Below, piece after piece: positions 8,232 to 16,309 of a stretch of DNA of 64,000 bases. The position numbers were made by a program, and so were the translations under genes. This DNA comes from an uncultured Chitinophaga sp. (GTDB lineage Bacteria > Bacteroidota > Bacteroidia > Chitinophagales > Chitinophagaceae). The notes below the pieces were generated by a model. That model saw only the letters and a program-made list of their open reading frames with translations, was not told the origin of the DNA and ran no database searches. The stretch is taken from positions 620,001 through 684,000 of the forward strand of contig NZ_CAMLHC010000001.1 in the NCBI RefSeq assembly GCF_946479755.1, given 5' to 3'. Numbering within the stretch: the stretch's first letter is position 1; each line of letters begins with the position of its first letter.

Positions 8232-9450
8232 GCTGTTGTATTTTTTGAGAGATGATTTTTTTGTCGGCAGCCGAATGGCTTAACGCCAGCGCTTTTTCAA
8301 GAGAACTGCGCGCACTGCGGTTGTCAACCCCGGCATACAGTTCTCCCAGCAGCAGGTGATACTGATAATGATCACTGAGCGATAGCTTTTTGGCTTCCTG
8401 TAAAGCCGCCGCTTTGCCGTTGGCCCTTGACAGGGCGTAGGTTCTGTTGAGTGCAGCAACGGGGGAGTACTCTACGGTCAGCAGCAGGTTGTACAGCTGC
8501 AGAATGTTTTCCCATTTCTCCGGCGTGTCTGCCTTGATGGTATGCCAATAAGCAATACCTGCTTCATAATGATATTTGGATGCAACGGTGCCCTTGGAAG
8601 CCAGGTTCAGGAAATACTCGCCTTGCCGCACCAGGTCGTCGTCCCAGAGGCTCGTGTCCTGGTCGTCGTATAAAATAGTGTCACCGCTGGCGTCGGTACG
8701 CGCTTCAAAGCGGGAAGCCTGGAAACTCATCAGCGCTATCAGGGCGTTCACGGCCGGTGTGTTGGTAGCTTCGTTTTCGGTCAGCAGAAAAGTGAGCCGC
8801 ATGGCTTCCAGGCAAAGGTCCTTACGCAGGGACTTGTCGTTACTGGCGGAGAAATAACCTTCGTTGAACAGCAGGTAGAGCGTGCGTAGCACCGCTTCCA
8901 GCCGGTTGGGGATTTCACCGGTGGCCGGAAAAGCGATAGCGATATTTTCTTCCCGCAACTTTTCCTTGGCCCGCAGCAACCGTTTGTTGATTGTATCTTT
9001 TCCCGTCAGGAAAGCGTCAGCGATTTCTTCGATACCAAAACCGCACAATACCCTTAGCGCCAGCCCTATCTGTGATTCCAGGGAAATGGCAGGGTGGCAG
9101 ACGGCAAACATCATCTGCAGCTGGCTGTCTTTAATATTCTGGGCAGACAGGTCCAGCTCCGGCACTTCGCTGGTCGCAGCCTGGCTTAACTGTACGGATA
9201 CTTTCTGCTGAAATACCGCCCGGTGTTTCAGATGGTTCTTCGCTTTGTTTTTTGCCACGGTATACAACCAGGCAGCGGGGTTTTCCGGCAGTCCTTTCAG
9301 TCCCCACAGCTCCGAGGCCGATAGAAACGTCTCGCTGGCGATATCTTCTGCAATATCCAGGTGCTCAAACCCCAGCAGCTTACACAATACAGCGGTGATC
9401 TTGCTGTATTCCGTCCTGAACAGGTGGGGGAGCAGTTCTTTTTCTTCCAT
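8215..9450 (-). CDS. ECF42-type RNA polymerase sigma factor with long C-terminal (SnoaL-free, TPR-like) extension
   Basis: Alternative sigma factor, about 411 residues. Sigma-70 region 2 is visible at ~10-75 (HLDIAEDIASETFLSASELWGLKGLPENPAAWLYTVAKNKAKNHLK), region 4 at ~105-165 (VLCGFGIEEIADAFLTGKDTINKRLLRAKEKLRE). The long C-terminus (LYLLFNEGYFSAS, VNALIALMSFQASR, SPVAALNRTYALSRANG) is the hallmark of the ECF42 group, which lacks an anti-sigma factor and is controlled through its extension. The YCII/DGPF gene directly upstream on the same strand is the usual partner of this group. The ATG at 9450 was chosen; the longer frame would begin with TTG inside the loop of the inverted repeat at 9459-9490. 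Confidence 0.92.
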   Translation of the reverse strand: MEEKELLPHLFRTEYSKITAVLCKLLGFEHLDIAEDIASETFLSASELWGLKGLPENPAAWLYTVAKNKAKNHLKHRAVFQQKVSVQLSQAATSEVPELDLSAQNIKDSQLQMMFAVCHPAISLESQIGLALRVLCGFGIEEIADAFLTGKDTINKRLLRAKEKLREENIAIAFPATGEIPNRLEAVLRTLYLLFNEGYFSASNDKSLRKDLCLEAMRLTFLLTENEATNTPAVNALIALMSFQASRFEARTDASGDTILYDDQDTSLWDDDLVRQGEYFLNLASKGTVASKYHYEAGIAYWHTIKADTPEKWENILQLYNLLLTVEYSPVAALNRTYALSRANGKAAALQEAKKLSLSDHYQYHLLLGELYAGVDNRSARSSLEKALALSHSAADKKIISQKIQQLTETD

Positions 9451-9458
9451 AATATAAA

Positions 9459-9490
9459 AGCCTATGTAATACTGCAATATTACATAGGCT
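9459..9490 (-). repeat. 13-bp perfect inverted repeat between YCII and sigma genes
   Basis: AGCCTATGTAATA (9459-9471) and TATTACATAGGCT (9478-9490) form a perfect hairpin with a 6-base loop. On the minus strand it is followed by CTTTTATATT and then the sigma ATG at 9450. It may be a partial terminator that lowers sigma expression relative to the YCII gene, or an operator or translation control hairpin. Confidence 0.65.
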
Positions 9491-9514
9491 CTGTGATTTT
9501 ATCCCTTGGGGAGA

Positions 9515-9856
9515 TTATAAAACGCTGATTTCCCTGATTTCCACATTACCGCCTACTGCCAGTATCGGACAGCCCTTCGCCAGTTCAGCAGCTTCTTCCA
9601 GTGAGTCGGCCTGTATCACGGTGTAGCCGCCGAGTGTTTCTTTAATTTCAGTGAAAGGACCGTCGGTCACCACATTGTTCGGTTTAACTACTTTACCCGT
9701 CTGTTCAAGGCGGTTGCCGCGGTCGGCCAGTTTGTTCTGTGCGGCAATACCACCGATCCAGTCCATCCACATTTTAGTGTTGTTCTGCATTTCTTCCGGT
9801 GAGCGCTTGGCTGCGAAAGAGAAATCTGATCTGTAGAGAAATAAGAAATTTTTCAT
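9515..9856 (-). CDS. YCII-related (DGPF) domain protein
   Basis: 113 residues, a whole single YCII/DGPF domain: MKNFLFLYRSDF at the N-terminus, the family signature VTDGPFTEIKETLGGYTVIQADSLEEAAELAKGCP in the middle and a final strand GNVEIREIS. The fold is a ferredoxin-like alpha/beta barrel dimer; activity is not established, although the DGPF motif is conserved in all members. In many bacteria one or more such genes accompany ECF42 sigma factors and are thought to belong to their regulon. Here it is the first gene of the pair, 64 bases before the sigma start and separated from it by a hairpin. Confidence 0.93.
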   Translation of the reverse strand: MKNFLFLYRSDFSFAAKRSPEEMQNNTKMWMDWIGGIAAQNKLADRGNRLEQTGKVVKPNNVVTDGPFTEIKETLGGYTVIQADSLEEAAELAKGCPILAVGGNVEIREISVL

Positions 9857-9997
9857 GGCAATAAATTTAGTTGTTTATCACTGAATAACAACTATGCTGT
9901 CCTGAATAAGACAGTTTTCAGCCAAAATTGCTACATTTTTTATAAAATATTTAAAATCAGACTATTGGGAGATGATTGAGCAGGAGTGCCCCCGCCT

Positions 9998-10363
9998 TTA
10001 ATAACTGAATTGATGAATACTTAACCCATTGAGGTCAGGGTCCTGCAGGAAGAACACCTTCCCGAAAGCAGACTCGCTGATGGCTGAAACGGTAACGCCT
10101 TCGCGGTGTAACCGGTCCCTTTCCCTGGTAATGTTGTCTGTTTCCAGCACCAGTCCCTGCAGGGCGCCTGCCTGCATCTGGCCGTAAGGCCACTGCTGCA
10201 CCAGCGAAATGGTGGTGACCTGGTTGCGGAATCCCAGCTGTATCCACGTGTAGCCATCAGGCATCATTACTTCTGCCAGGAGCTCAAAGCCCAGCAGCAG
10301 ATAAAACTGTTTGGACAGCTGTTGATTGGTGACCGGTACGGCAATGTTTTCAATGGCTCTCAT
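9998..10363 (-). CDS. VOC-family (glyoxalase/bleomycin resistance-like) protein
   Basis: 121 residues from the ATG at 10363 (MRAIENIAVPVTNQQLSKQFYLLLGFELLAEV). This is one vicinal-oxygen-chelate domain with paired beta-alpha-beta-beta-beta modules; the second ends in FFLQDPDLNGLSIHQF, the usual DPxGN-like C-terminal motif. Metal ligands cannot be assigned with certainty. An upstream in-frame extension lacks family similarity. A TACCTTTG element sits 17 bases before the ATG. It stands alone between the YCII/sigma pair and the alpha/beta hydrolase. The substrate is unknown. Confidence 0.85.
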   Translation of the reverse strand: MRAIENIAVPVTNQQLSKQFYLLLGFELLAEVMMPDGYTWIQLGFRNQVTTISLVQQWPYGQMQAGALQGLVLETDNITRERDRLHREGVTVSAISESAFGKVFFLQDPDLNGLSIHQFSY

Positions 10364-10380
10364 AGAAATGACACTTGCTG

Positions 10381-10388
10381 CAAAGGTA
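10381..10388 (-). promoter_or_regulatory. TAnnTTTG -7 element of the VOC gene
   Basis: On the minus strand TACCTTTG is a perfect TAnnTTTG match, 17 bases upstream of the ATG. At 19 bases further upstream only CTG is found in place of TTG. Confidence 0.45.
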
Positions 10389-10471
10389 GCCCGGCAGGAG
10401 TAAACAGCAGGGGAGGTCTGCGACAATCGCCAAGGGGTATTCCGACAATCCGCCACAGACGCCCTCCCCGG

Positions 10472-11824
10472 TCAGCTACGCTTAAACTCCGCTATGGATT
10501 GTCCATCCCCGTACCGTTTATCTACCCGGCGATGCAGGATCCAGTCACGCAGCAGATCAAAGTAGCCGGCGGAATACCGCAGCAGCACAGGGCCATCAGG
10601 ACCTGCCGGACCGTCCTTCACATCAATGATGCCATGGTCGGCATGGGGGAAAATTACTACGTCAACATTTTTATGGGTAACGACCGCCTTCTTTAATACA
10701 TCAATGGTGCCGCCATTAGGAGCTTCGGTATCTTTTCCGGCGATCACCCAGAGCATGGGCGCTTTTACGTGCCGGAACGTTGGCACAGGGTCGTAATCCA
10801 GGGGAACATCTGTCGGGAAAATCTGTTTCAGCGTATCCAGTTGTGCGCGGCTGGCCTCCAGGACAGGGCCGGTATAATCTCCCTGTAATGCCTTAAACCA
10901 CGGCTCTTTGCCATACAGGGCCTTGAGGGAGTCAACGGCTTCCAGGCCGCCGTTGAAACCGGTCCGCACCACCTGGTCGGTAGCTGCCACCACCTGCATC
11001 GCCTTCGCGATGTCTGCTTCGCTGTAGTGCCCTTCCTGCAGGTCATGCAACGCCTCCTGGCGGTTCTCTTCCCGCGGCGGAATGAGCAGGCTGTAACTGG
11101 CGATGACAAAATCAACCGGCGTCAGGGTAGCGGTCAGCGGTACGATCCATCCGCCCTGGCTCTCGCCCATCAGGCCCGTAGGGATACCCTGCACGGCGGG
11201 TTGCTTTTTCACGGCCTTTACGATGGTCGCCATATCTTCGGCCAACAGGTGAAAATTGGCGGACAGCTTGCCGGTAGACTTGCCCGTGCCTCTTTTGTCA
11301 TATACCAGTACAGCAATATGGTTGAGCGGCAGCATATACTGGAGGAAGTGGGTGGCCACGGCTGATGCGCCTCCCGAACCAAAATGCAGGACTACCAACG
11401 CCTGCGGCTTGCGGTCGGCAGGAAGGAACAGTTCCCCGTAAACAGCAGCATCCTTTACGTTAAAACGGAGCGGGATAACGGGCAGGGGTATACGTTTACC
11501 GGTAAGTGTTTTACCATCCTGCCGGAAAACAAGCGAATCGTGCGGACAGCCGCTAAAACGCGCGAATATGTTCGGGTCTTTGGCATTGGCCCAGCCGGGG
11601 CCTGACAGGTAACTGCTGTCGGCCTGTAAGTACAGACGGCCGGTGGTGCCGTCCAGGCGGCGGTAACGGAGGTCGCTGCCCATGGAGGGACTGATGATCA
11701 GCTGGCTGCTGTCGCTCATGGCATAGGCGCCGTTCCGGCAACCGGCGGGAGCTGCTGTTTGTTGGGCAGAAGCAATGCCGGCAATAGCTGCGGCCATGAA
11801 CAGTGATAGGAGGTGTGTTTTCAT
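10472..11824 (-). CDS. Secreted alpha/beta hydrolase (esterase/peptidase-like)
   Basis: 450 residues from the ATG that opens a clean signal peptide (MKTHLLSLFMAAAIAGIASAQQ, cleavage near 20), so periplasmic or exported. A ~110-residue N-terminal beta region precedes the catalytic domain. The hydrolase core shows VVLHFGSGGAS (oxyanion loop), VLVYDKRGTGKS, the nucleophile elbow GLMGESQGGW (Ser222), an acid in LWVIAGKDTEAPNG and the His in FPHADHGIID. The layout resembles bacteroidete dipeptidyl-peptidase/acyl-hydrolase proteins, but no substrate is evident. It ends 108 bases before the VOC start and lies 19 bases after the GNAT gene, with which it may be cotranscribed. Confidence 0.88.
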   Translation of the reverse strand: MKTHLLSLFMAAAIAGIASAQQTAAPAGCRNGAYAMSDSSQLIISPSMGSDLRYRRLDGTTGRLYLQADSSYLSGPGWANAKDPNIFARFSGCPHDSLVFRQDGKTLTGKRIPLPVIPLRFNVKDAAVYGELFLPADRKPQALVVLHFGSGGASAVATHFLQYMLPLNHIAVLVYDKRGTGKSTGKLSANFHLLAEDMATIVKAVKKQPAVQGIPTGLMGESQGGWIVPLTATLTPVDFVIASYSLLIPPREENRQEALHDLQEGHYSEADIAKAMQVVAATDQVVRTGFNGGLEAVDSLKALYGKEPWFKALQGDYTGPVLEASRAQLDTLKQIFPTDVPLDYDPVPTFRHVKAPMLWVIAGKDTEAPNGGTIDVLKKAVVTHKNVDVVIFPHADHGIIDVKDGPAGPDGPVLLRYSAGYFDLLRDWILHRRVDKRYGDGQSIAEFKRS

Positions 11825-11843
11825 ATAGTCGTTAAGGTAGATG

Positions 11844-12353
11844 TCAGAGGACAAGCTCAAAAGTAGCAAAGCCACCATCGCGGTAGTGGGCAGGCAGCCC
11901 TTCCGGATCAGGAATGGAAACCACACCCTGGTAAGTAAAGCCACAGCTGACATAATAGTTGTTCAGCTTCTCATTACCGGCGCCGGTGTCCAGCCGCAGA
12001 TACTGCCGGCCGTTTTCCCTTCCGTACTGTTTGGCCCAGTCAACAATCTGTTTCACAAATCCGCGGCCCCGGTATGCCGGATGCGTGGCGATGCGGTGAA
12101 GATAAAGAGACGGTTCACGGTCCTTTTCTCCCCATATCAACGGGTCACTGAAGGTAGTGACAAATACGCAAACCGTCTTGTTGTCCACCACCAGCTTCCA
12201 CTGCCGTTTTTCTTCGATCTCCTGTTCCACTACAGACCGCTCAAATCCTTTCCAGTAACGGTTTATTCCCTGTTGCCGCTGATATTTGGTGCCTTCATCA
12301 TAAAGATAGAAGATATCATCAATGTCGGTAACGGTGCTGTTGACTATTTCCAT
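11844..12353 (-). CDS. GNAT family N-acetyltransferase
   Basis: 169 residues, one GNAT domain. The acetyl-CoA pyrophosphate loop is visible as YLHRIATHPAYRGRGFVKQIVDWAKQYG (motif A, R/Q-x-x-G-x-G/A type), followed by YLRLDTGAGNEKLNNYYVSCGFTYQGV (motif B), which is typical of small-molecule or peptide acetyltransferases of the family. It is divergently transcribed from the MocR-type regulator with only 78 bases between the starts, so it is a natural target of that regulator. A perfect TAAATTTG -7 element lies at 12370-12377 on the minus strand. Acceptor substrate unknown. Confidence 0.92.
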   Translation of the reverse strand: MEIVNSTVTDIDDIFYLYDEGTKYQRQQGINRYWKGFERSVVEQEIEEKRQWKLVVDNKTVCVFVTTFSDPLIWGEKDREPSLYLHRIATHPAYRGRGFVKQIVDWAKQYGRENGRQYLRLDTGAGNEKLNNYYVSCGFTYQGVVSIPDPEGLPAHYRDGGFATFELVL

Positions 12354-12369
12354 GGCTCAATTATTTCTT

Positions 12370-12386
12370 CAAATTTATTTACTTTG
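12370..12386. promoter_or_regulatory. Back-to-back -7 elements for GNAT (-) and MocR (+)
   Basis: Minus strand TAAATTTG (12370-12377) for the GNAT gene and plus strand TTACTTTG (12379-12386) for the regulator lie one base apart, so the two promoters compete or are coordinately controlled. Confidence 0.5.
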
Positions 12387-12390
12387 CAGC

Positions 12391-12433
12391 TACTGTAACA
12401 GATACAGATTTTGAATATTTTAGTGTAACAGAT
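12391..12433 (+). promoter_or_regulatory. Direct-repeat operator candidate of the MocR regulator
   Basis: TACTGTAACAGAT (12391-12403) and TAGTGTAACAGAT (12421-12433) differ at one of 13 positions and start exactly 30 bp apart. The first falls at the expected transcription start of the regulator and the second overlaps its ATG. MocR/GabR/PdxR proteins are known to bind spaced direct repeats in such divergent regions. Confidence 0.55.
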
Positions 12434-13856
12434 GAGAGACTTTCAATATATAGAGATCGCCAACCGGATAGAGGCCATGATCAACAATGAGACCTATCCG
12501 CTGGGAGAGAAGTTGCCTTCGCTGCGTGTGGTCAGCGAGCATTTCGGGGTGAGCGTCGGTACTTCGCTGAAAGCCTATTCCTTGTTGATAGATAAGGGGC
12601 TACTGGCTTCCCGTGAGAAATCGGGTTATGTGCCGCTGCGTAAATCCATGGGGCATACGGAGCAGCCGGTGGCTACCACAGCGGCCCCCGCCATCCGTGA
12701 GGTGAACGTGAGCCGTATCATCAGCAAAATGCCCGTAGACGCAGGCCCTTATCCACCGGGGTTTATCTCCTTTTTCAACGCTTCGCTGGAAACACACATG
12801 GTGCCGTTTAATGCGGTGCGGCGCAGCTTACAGAAAGCCTCCCGCGATCTCACGGGGGCACATCTGCAATATGAATCCACGCAGGGCAACGGACTGCTGC
12901 GGGAACAGATCGCGCGCCTCTCTTTTTACTGGAACGGCAGCCTTTCGGCCAACGATATCCTGGTCACCAACGGCACCCTCGAAGCGTTGAGCCTGTGCCT
13001 GCGGGCCGTTACCAATCCCGGCGACGCTGTAGTGGTGATGTCTCCCTGTTACTATGGCATCCTGCAATGCCTTGAGCAGCTGAAGCTGAAAGTGATAGAA
13101 CTGCCCTGCGACCCGGAAGAAGGTATCAGTCTCCGCCAGCTGGAAGAAACCGTAGAAACGTACGACATCGCCGCCTGCCTGTTCATCTCCAATTTTAATA
13201 ACCCCAACGGGGTGGTGTTATCGGACGAAAAGAAAAAATGGATTGCTGAGCTGGCCTGGAAAAGGCAGCTGCCGGTCATCGAAGACGATGTCTATGGTGA
13301 ACTGTATTTCGGCCCCGCCCGGCCTTCCACCATCAAAACGTATGACAGGCATGGCTGGGTAATGTTATGCACCTCGTTCTCCAAAACAGTGGCTTCCGGC
13401 TTCCGTATCGGCTGGTGTGCCCCGGGACGTTTCATGGAAAAAGTGGCCCAGCTGAAAGCGACCACCAATGTAGCCACGGCTTCTGTGCTGCAGCTCTCCC
13501 TGGCCGACCTGCTGGCCAGTGGCACCTACCAGCGGCATCTCCGCAAACTGCGGCCACTGATACATAAACAGGTGCTGCTGACCACCCAGTATATCGAACA
13601 ATACTTCCCGTCCGGCGTAAGGATCAGTCAGCCCGATGGTGGCATGGTGCTCTGGGTGGAACTACCCAGGCAGGTAGATGCCCTGAAGCTGCAGAAGCTG
13701 GCACTGGAACATCATATCAATATCGCGCCGGGACCGCTTTTCTCCAGCACCGGCGGCTATCGGAACTATATCCGCATCAGCTGCAATAAACACTGGAACA
13801 GGCAGGTAGAGCAGGCGGTACGTAAACTGGGAAACCTTGTCAAAAGCATGTGTTAA
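12432..13856 (+). CDS. MocR/GabR-type transcriptional regulator (GntR wHTH + aminotransferase-like domain)
   Basis: 474 residues. Residues ~5-70 form a GntR winged helix (ANRIEAMINNETYPLGEKLPSLRVVSEHFGVSVGTSLKAYSLLIDKGLLASREKSGYV). The rest is a fold-type I PLP aminotransferase domain with NPNG (FISNFNNPNGVV), EDDVYGEL and the PLP lysine Lys318 in SFSKTVASGFRIGW, plus the C-terminal Arg in YIRISCN. Family members sense an amino compound or vitamin B6 through PLP chemistry and often regulate the divergent gene. Here that gene is the GNAT acetyltransferase, and direct repeats lie between them. Autoregulation is likely because one repeat overlaps the start codon. The ligand cannot be predicted. 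Confidence 0.94.
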   Translation: MRDFQYIEIANRIEAMINNETYPLGEKLPSLRVVSEHFGVSVGTSLKAYSLLIDKGLLASREKSGYVPLRKSMGHTEQPVATTAAPAIREVNVSRIISKMPVDAGPYPPGFISFFNASLETHMVPFNAVRRSLQKASRDLTGAHLQYESTQGNGLLREQIARLSFYWNGSLSANDILVTNGTLEALSLCLRAVTNPGDAVVVMSPCYYGILQCLEQLKLKVIELPCDPEEGISLRQLEETVETYDIAACLFISNFNNPNGVVLSDEKKKWIAELAWKRQLPVIEDDVYGELYFGPARPSTIKTYDRHGWVMLCTSFSKTVASGFRIGWCAPGRFMEKVAQLKATTNVATASVLQLSLADLLASGTYQRHLRKLRPLIHKQVLLTTQYIEQYFPSGVRISQPDGGMVLWVELPRQVDALKLQKLALEHHINIAPGPLFSSTGGYRNYIRISCNKHWNRQVEQAVRKLGNLVKSMC

Positions 13857-13892
13857 TGACCGGAGAACAGGGCTTTCATCATTCTGATAAAT

Positions 13893-13912
13893 ATTTTATC
13901 TTGTGATAAAAT
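13893..13912 (+). repeat. Inverted repeat upstream of the GlxA-type regulator
   Basis: ATTTTATC (13893-13900) TTGT GATAAAAT (13905-13912), perfect 8-bp arms, 31 bases before the ATG at 13944. It could be an operator for autoregulation or a weak terminator of the MocR gene. Confidence 0.4.
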
Positions 13913-13943
13913 GAGAAACCTGCAAACTTTATAACGCTGTCTT

Positions 13944-14924
13944 ATGAAGCACGTATCTATTGTGATTCCACTCGGTGCCGCAATGACCGGTATTGAAGTC
14001 GCCCGCCATGTCTTTACAGAAGTGAATGATTTCCTCGTCAGCCAGGGCAAAGCACCTTTGTTCCAGGTGCAGCTGGTAGGCGCGTGGCGCGCTGTTCAGC
14101 TGAACAACGGGCTGTTTACCATCCAAACGGACGCTGTTGTCCAGGAGCTGCACAAAACCGACCTGGTGATTATTCCGGCACTGCATAAAAATGTGGAGGA
14201 CAACCTGGCGAGAAACGGCGAGCTGGTTACCTGGATACGTGAACAATATGAAAAAGGCGCAGAAGTGGCCAGCCTTTGTATAGGCGCCTTTCTGCTGGCG
14301 CAGACGGGACTGCTGATAGGAAAAAAATGTACCACGCACTGGAAAGCAGCGGCATTGTTCCGCGACATGTTCCCCGAAGTGAACCTTGTAAAGGAAAAAG
14401 TCATTACTGACGAAAACGGTATCTATTCCAGCGGCGGCGGCCTTTCTCTGGTGAACCTGCTGGTATACCTGGTGGAGAAATACGCCGGCCGCGATGCTGC
14501 TATTTACAGCGCCAAGTTTTTCCAGGTGGACCTGGAACGTTCTGCGCAGCTGCCTTTCATCATCTTCCAGGCACAGAAAGAGCATGATGATGAACCGGTG
14601 AAACAGGCGCAGGAATTTATCGAGAACAACTTCCAGCAAAAAATCAGGGTAGACGCACTCGCGGAGATGCTGGCCATTGGCCGCAGAAGCCTGGAACGCC
14701 GTTTCAAGAAGGCTACCTCCAATACCATGAATGAATATATCCAGCGGGTGAAAATTGAGGCAGCCAAAAAACACCTGGAAGATGGTGACCGTAAAATCAA
14801 TGATATCATGTACGAGGTAGGATATTCGGATACCAAAACGTTCCGTAATTCCTTCAGACTGGTGACAGGCCTGCTACCGCACGAATACCGCAACCGGTAT
14901 AATAAAAAGATGGCTGAAATATAA
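13944..14924 (+). CDS. GlxA-family AraC transcriptional regulator with DJ-1/PfpI-like domain
   Basis: 326 residues. Residues ~1-185 form a class I glutamine-amidotransferase-like (DJ-1/PfpI) sensor domain with the elbow region ASLCIGAFLLAQTGLL around its Cys. Residues ~222-322 carry a double helix-turn-helix AraC domain (RVDALAEMLAIGRRSLERRFKKATSNTMNEYIQRVKIEAAKKHLEDGDRKINDIMYEVGYSDTKTFRNSFRLVTGLLPHEYRNRY). Such proteins are activators of stress or catabolic genes; the sensor is usually not an active protease. There is no signal peptide. The gene has its own short upstream region with an inverted repeat. No obvious target lies beside it; the following phosphoesterase starts 80 bases later. 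Confidence 0.94.
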   Translation: MKHVSIVIPLGAAMTGIEVARHVFTEVNDFLVSQGKAPLFQVQLVGAWRAVQLNNGLFTIQTDAVVQELHKTDLVIIPALHKNVEDNLARNGELVTWIREQYEKGAEVASLCIGAFLLAQTGLLIGKKCTTHWKAAALFRDMFPEVNLVKEKVITDENGIYSSGGGLSLVNLLVYLVEKYAGRDAAIYSAKFFQVDLERSAQLPFIIFQAQKEHDDEPVKQAQEFIENNFQQKIRVDALAEMLAIGRRSLERRFKKATSNTMNEYIQRVKIEAAKKHLEDGDRKINDIMYEVGYSDTKTFRNSFRLVTGLLPHEYRNRYNKKMAEI

Positions 14925-15004
14925 CAACGTATAATCGTTACCGTATTTTGACATTCAGGTGACCGGATTATACGCTATATTCAGGCGGTAAAACTTCACC
15001 TCAT

Positions 15005-15730
15005 ATGACCCGTTCATTCGCTTTTGTCACCGATATGCATCTGGATGATGCTTTTACCCGCAGCCAACAGGTGCCTGCGCGGGAAAATCTGTTATTGCTT
15101 TTACAGGAGATTGCCGGCAAAGGTATCCGGGAAGTGGTGATAGGAGGGGATATAGGGGAGCCGTCGGCACATACCTTCCTTTTCGATGCATTAAAACAGT
15201 ACACACCGGAGTACAACATCATTCTGGGTAATTTCGACAAGCTGGAAGACGTCCGCCTGCACTATTCCCCTCCGGGGCTGGTAGATGGGACCATGTGTTA
15301 CAGCGAAGACAAAGACGGTTTCCGGTATATCTTCCTGGATACCGCCAGCGAGGTGATGACCGGTGCACAGCTGCAATGGCTGGAATCGGAGCTGAAAACA
15401 GCCGGTAAAGTGTTGTTGTTCCTGCATCATCCGGTGGTGGAAATACCGGTGTTCCTGGACGGCCTGCAACCGCTGCAGGGCCGGGAAAAAGTAAAAGCCT
15501 TGTTACTGGACCATCCGCATGCCGTATACATTTTCTGCGGGCATCTTCATATCACCGACCAACGGCAGGAGAAAAACCTTTATCAGACGGTCACCCCGGC
15601 CACCGGTGCACAATTCGTGAAGGAAGCGACAGAGGTGCAGGTGGACCCGTCTTATTTCGGATATAGTATCGTTACCATCACCGGTGATGAGGTGAAGACA
15701 GAGGTGATACGCCATGAGCGTGACCGCTGA
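15005..15730 (+). CDS. Calcineurin-like metallophosphoesterase with atypical GNFD motif
   Basis: 241 residues, one metallophosphatase domain, cytosolic. Motifs in order: TDMHLDD (DxH), VIGGDIGEP (GD), ILGNFDK, FLHHPVVE and FCGHLHITD (GHxH). In the usual family the third motif is GNHD and its His acts as general acid; here Phe replaces it, while the metal ligands Asn and the other His/Asp residues are kept. The enzyme may therefore have low activity toward ordinary phosphomonoesters or use another acid. It may act on a nucleotide or phosphodiester. It converges with the msrB gene, with 3 bases between the stops. Confidence 0.88.
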   Translation: MTRSFAFVTDMHLDDAFTRSQQVPARENLLLLLQEIAGKGIREVVIGGDIGEPSAHTFLFDALKQYTPEYNIILGNFDKLEDVRLHYSPPGLVDGTMCYSEDKDGFRYIFLDTASEVMTGAQLQWLESELKTAGKVLLFLHHPVVEIPVFLDGLQPLQGREKVKALLLDHPHAVYIFCGHLHITDQRQEKNLYQTVTPATGAQFVKEATEVQVDPSYFGYSIVTITGDEVKTEVIRHERDR

Positions 15731-15733
15731 GGG

Positions 15734-16252
15734 TTACCGCAGCGGTTCAAAATCGAGCGATACGGAGTTCATGCAGAAGCGCTTGTGCGTAGGCGGCGGA
15801 CCATCGTCGAAGATGTGGCCAAGATGTGATTCACATCTGCCGCACAGTACTTCTGTCCGGTGCATACCATAGGAGTTGTCTTCCTTGTAGATAACGCTGG
15901 CCGCCCGGACAGGCTCAAAGAAGCTGGGCCACCCGCAGCTGCTGGCAAACTTGGCGTCAGAACGGAACAGGGCGTTGCCACACACGGCGCAATAGTAATC
16001 ACCTTTGGTGTCGGCATCCCAGTATTTCCCGGTGAAAGGCCTTTCTGTCGCTGCCTCCCGTGCCACCGCATACAGTTCCGGTGGCAGCACCTTTTTCCAT
16101 TCGGCATTCGTTACATGCAGTTTCTCGGTGTCTGTCCGTGAGTAATACGGATTGGCGGGCGCGTTGCTTGTCATAGGCTGCTGTTTTTTCTGCTGGCTCT
16201 GACAGGCAGAACCGGTGATCAATATCGCCAATAAAAAAGTCAGTGCTTTCAT
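15734..16252 (-). CDS. msrB: Peptide-methionine (R)-S-oxide reductase, lipoprotein form
   Basis: Repairs methionine-R-sulfoxide in proteins. 172 residues: a lipoprotein signal (MKALTFLLAILITGSAC, lipid Cys17) places it in the envelope, which is common in Bacteroidota. The MsrB fold follows with all key residues: zinc ligands Cys88/Cys91 (YYCAVCGNAL) and Cys137/Cys140 (LCGRCESHLGHIFDDG), catalytic Cys160 in RFCMNS, and Cys106 in SSCGWPSF as possible resolving cysteine. The full-length domain is intact. It lies 57 bases before the antiporter stop on the same strand, without a clear operon link. Envelope location implies defence against extracellular oxidants. Confidence 0.96.
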   Translation of the reverse strand: MKALTFLLAILITGSACQSQQKKQQPMTSNAPANPYYSRTDTEKLHVTNAEWKKVLPPELYAVAREAATERPFTGKYWDADTKGDYYCAVCGNALFRSDAKFASSCGWPSFFEPVRAASVIYKEDNSYGMHRTEVLCGRCESHLGHIFDDGPPPTHKRFCMNSVSLDFEPLR

Positions 16253-16309
16253 ATCAGTGCTTTCGTAGCTGTAAGTTACGAATAACCGGCGACATCGCCG
16301 GACATCCCG

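Noticed and set aside
9451..9477. TTG start of the ECF42 sigma gene inside the inverted repeat
   Set aside because: The ATG at 9450 gives the normal family N-terminus; the extension MQYYIGFYI is translated hairpin sequence.
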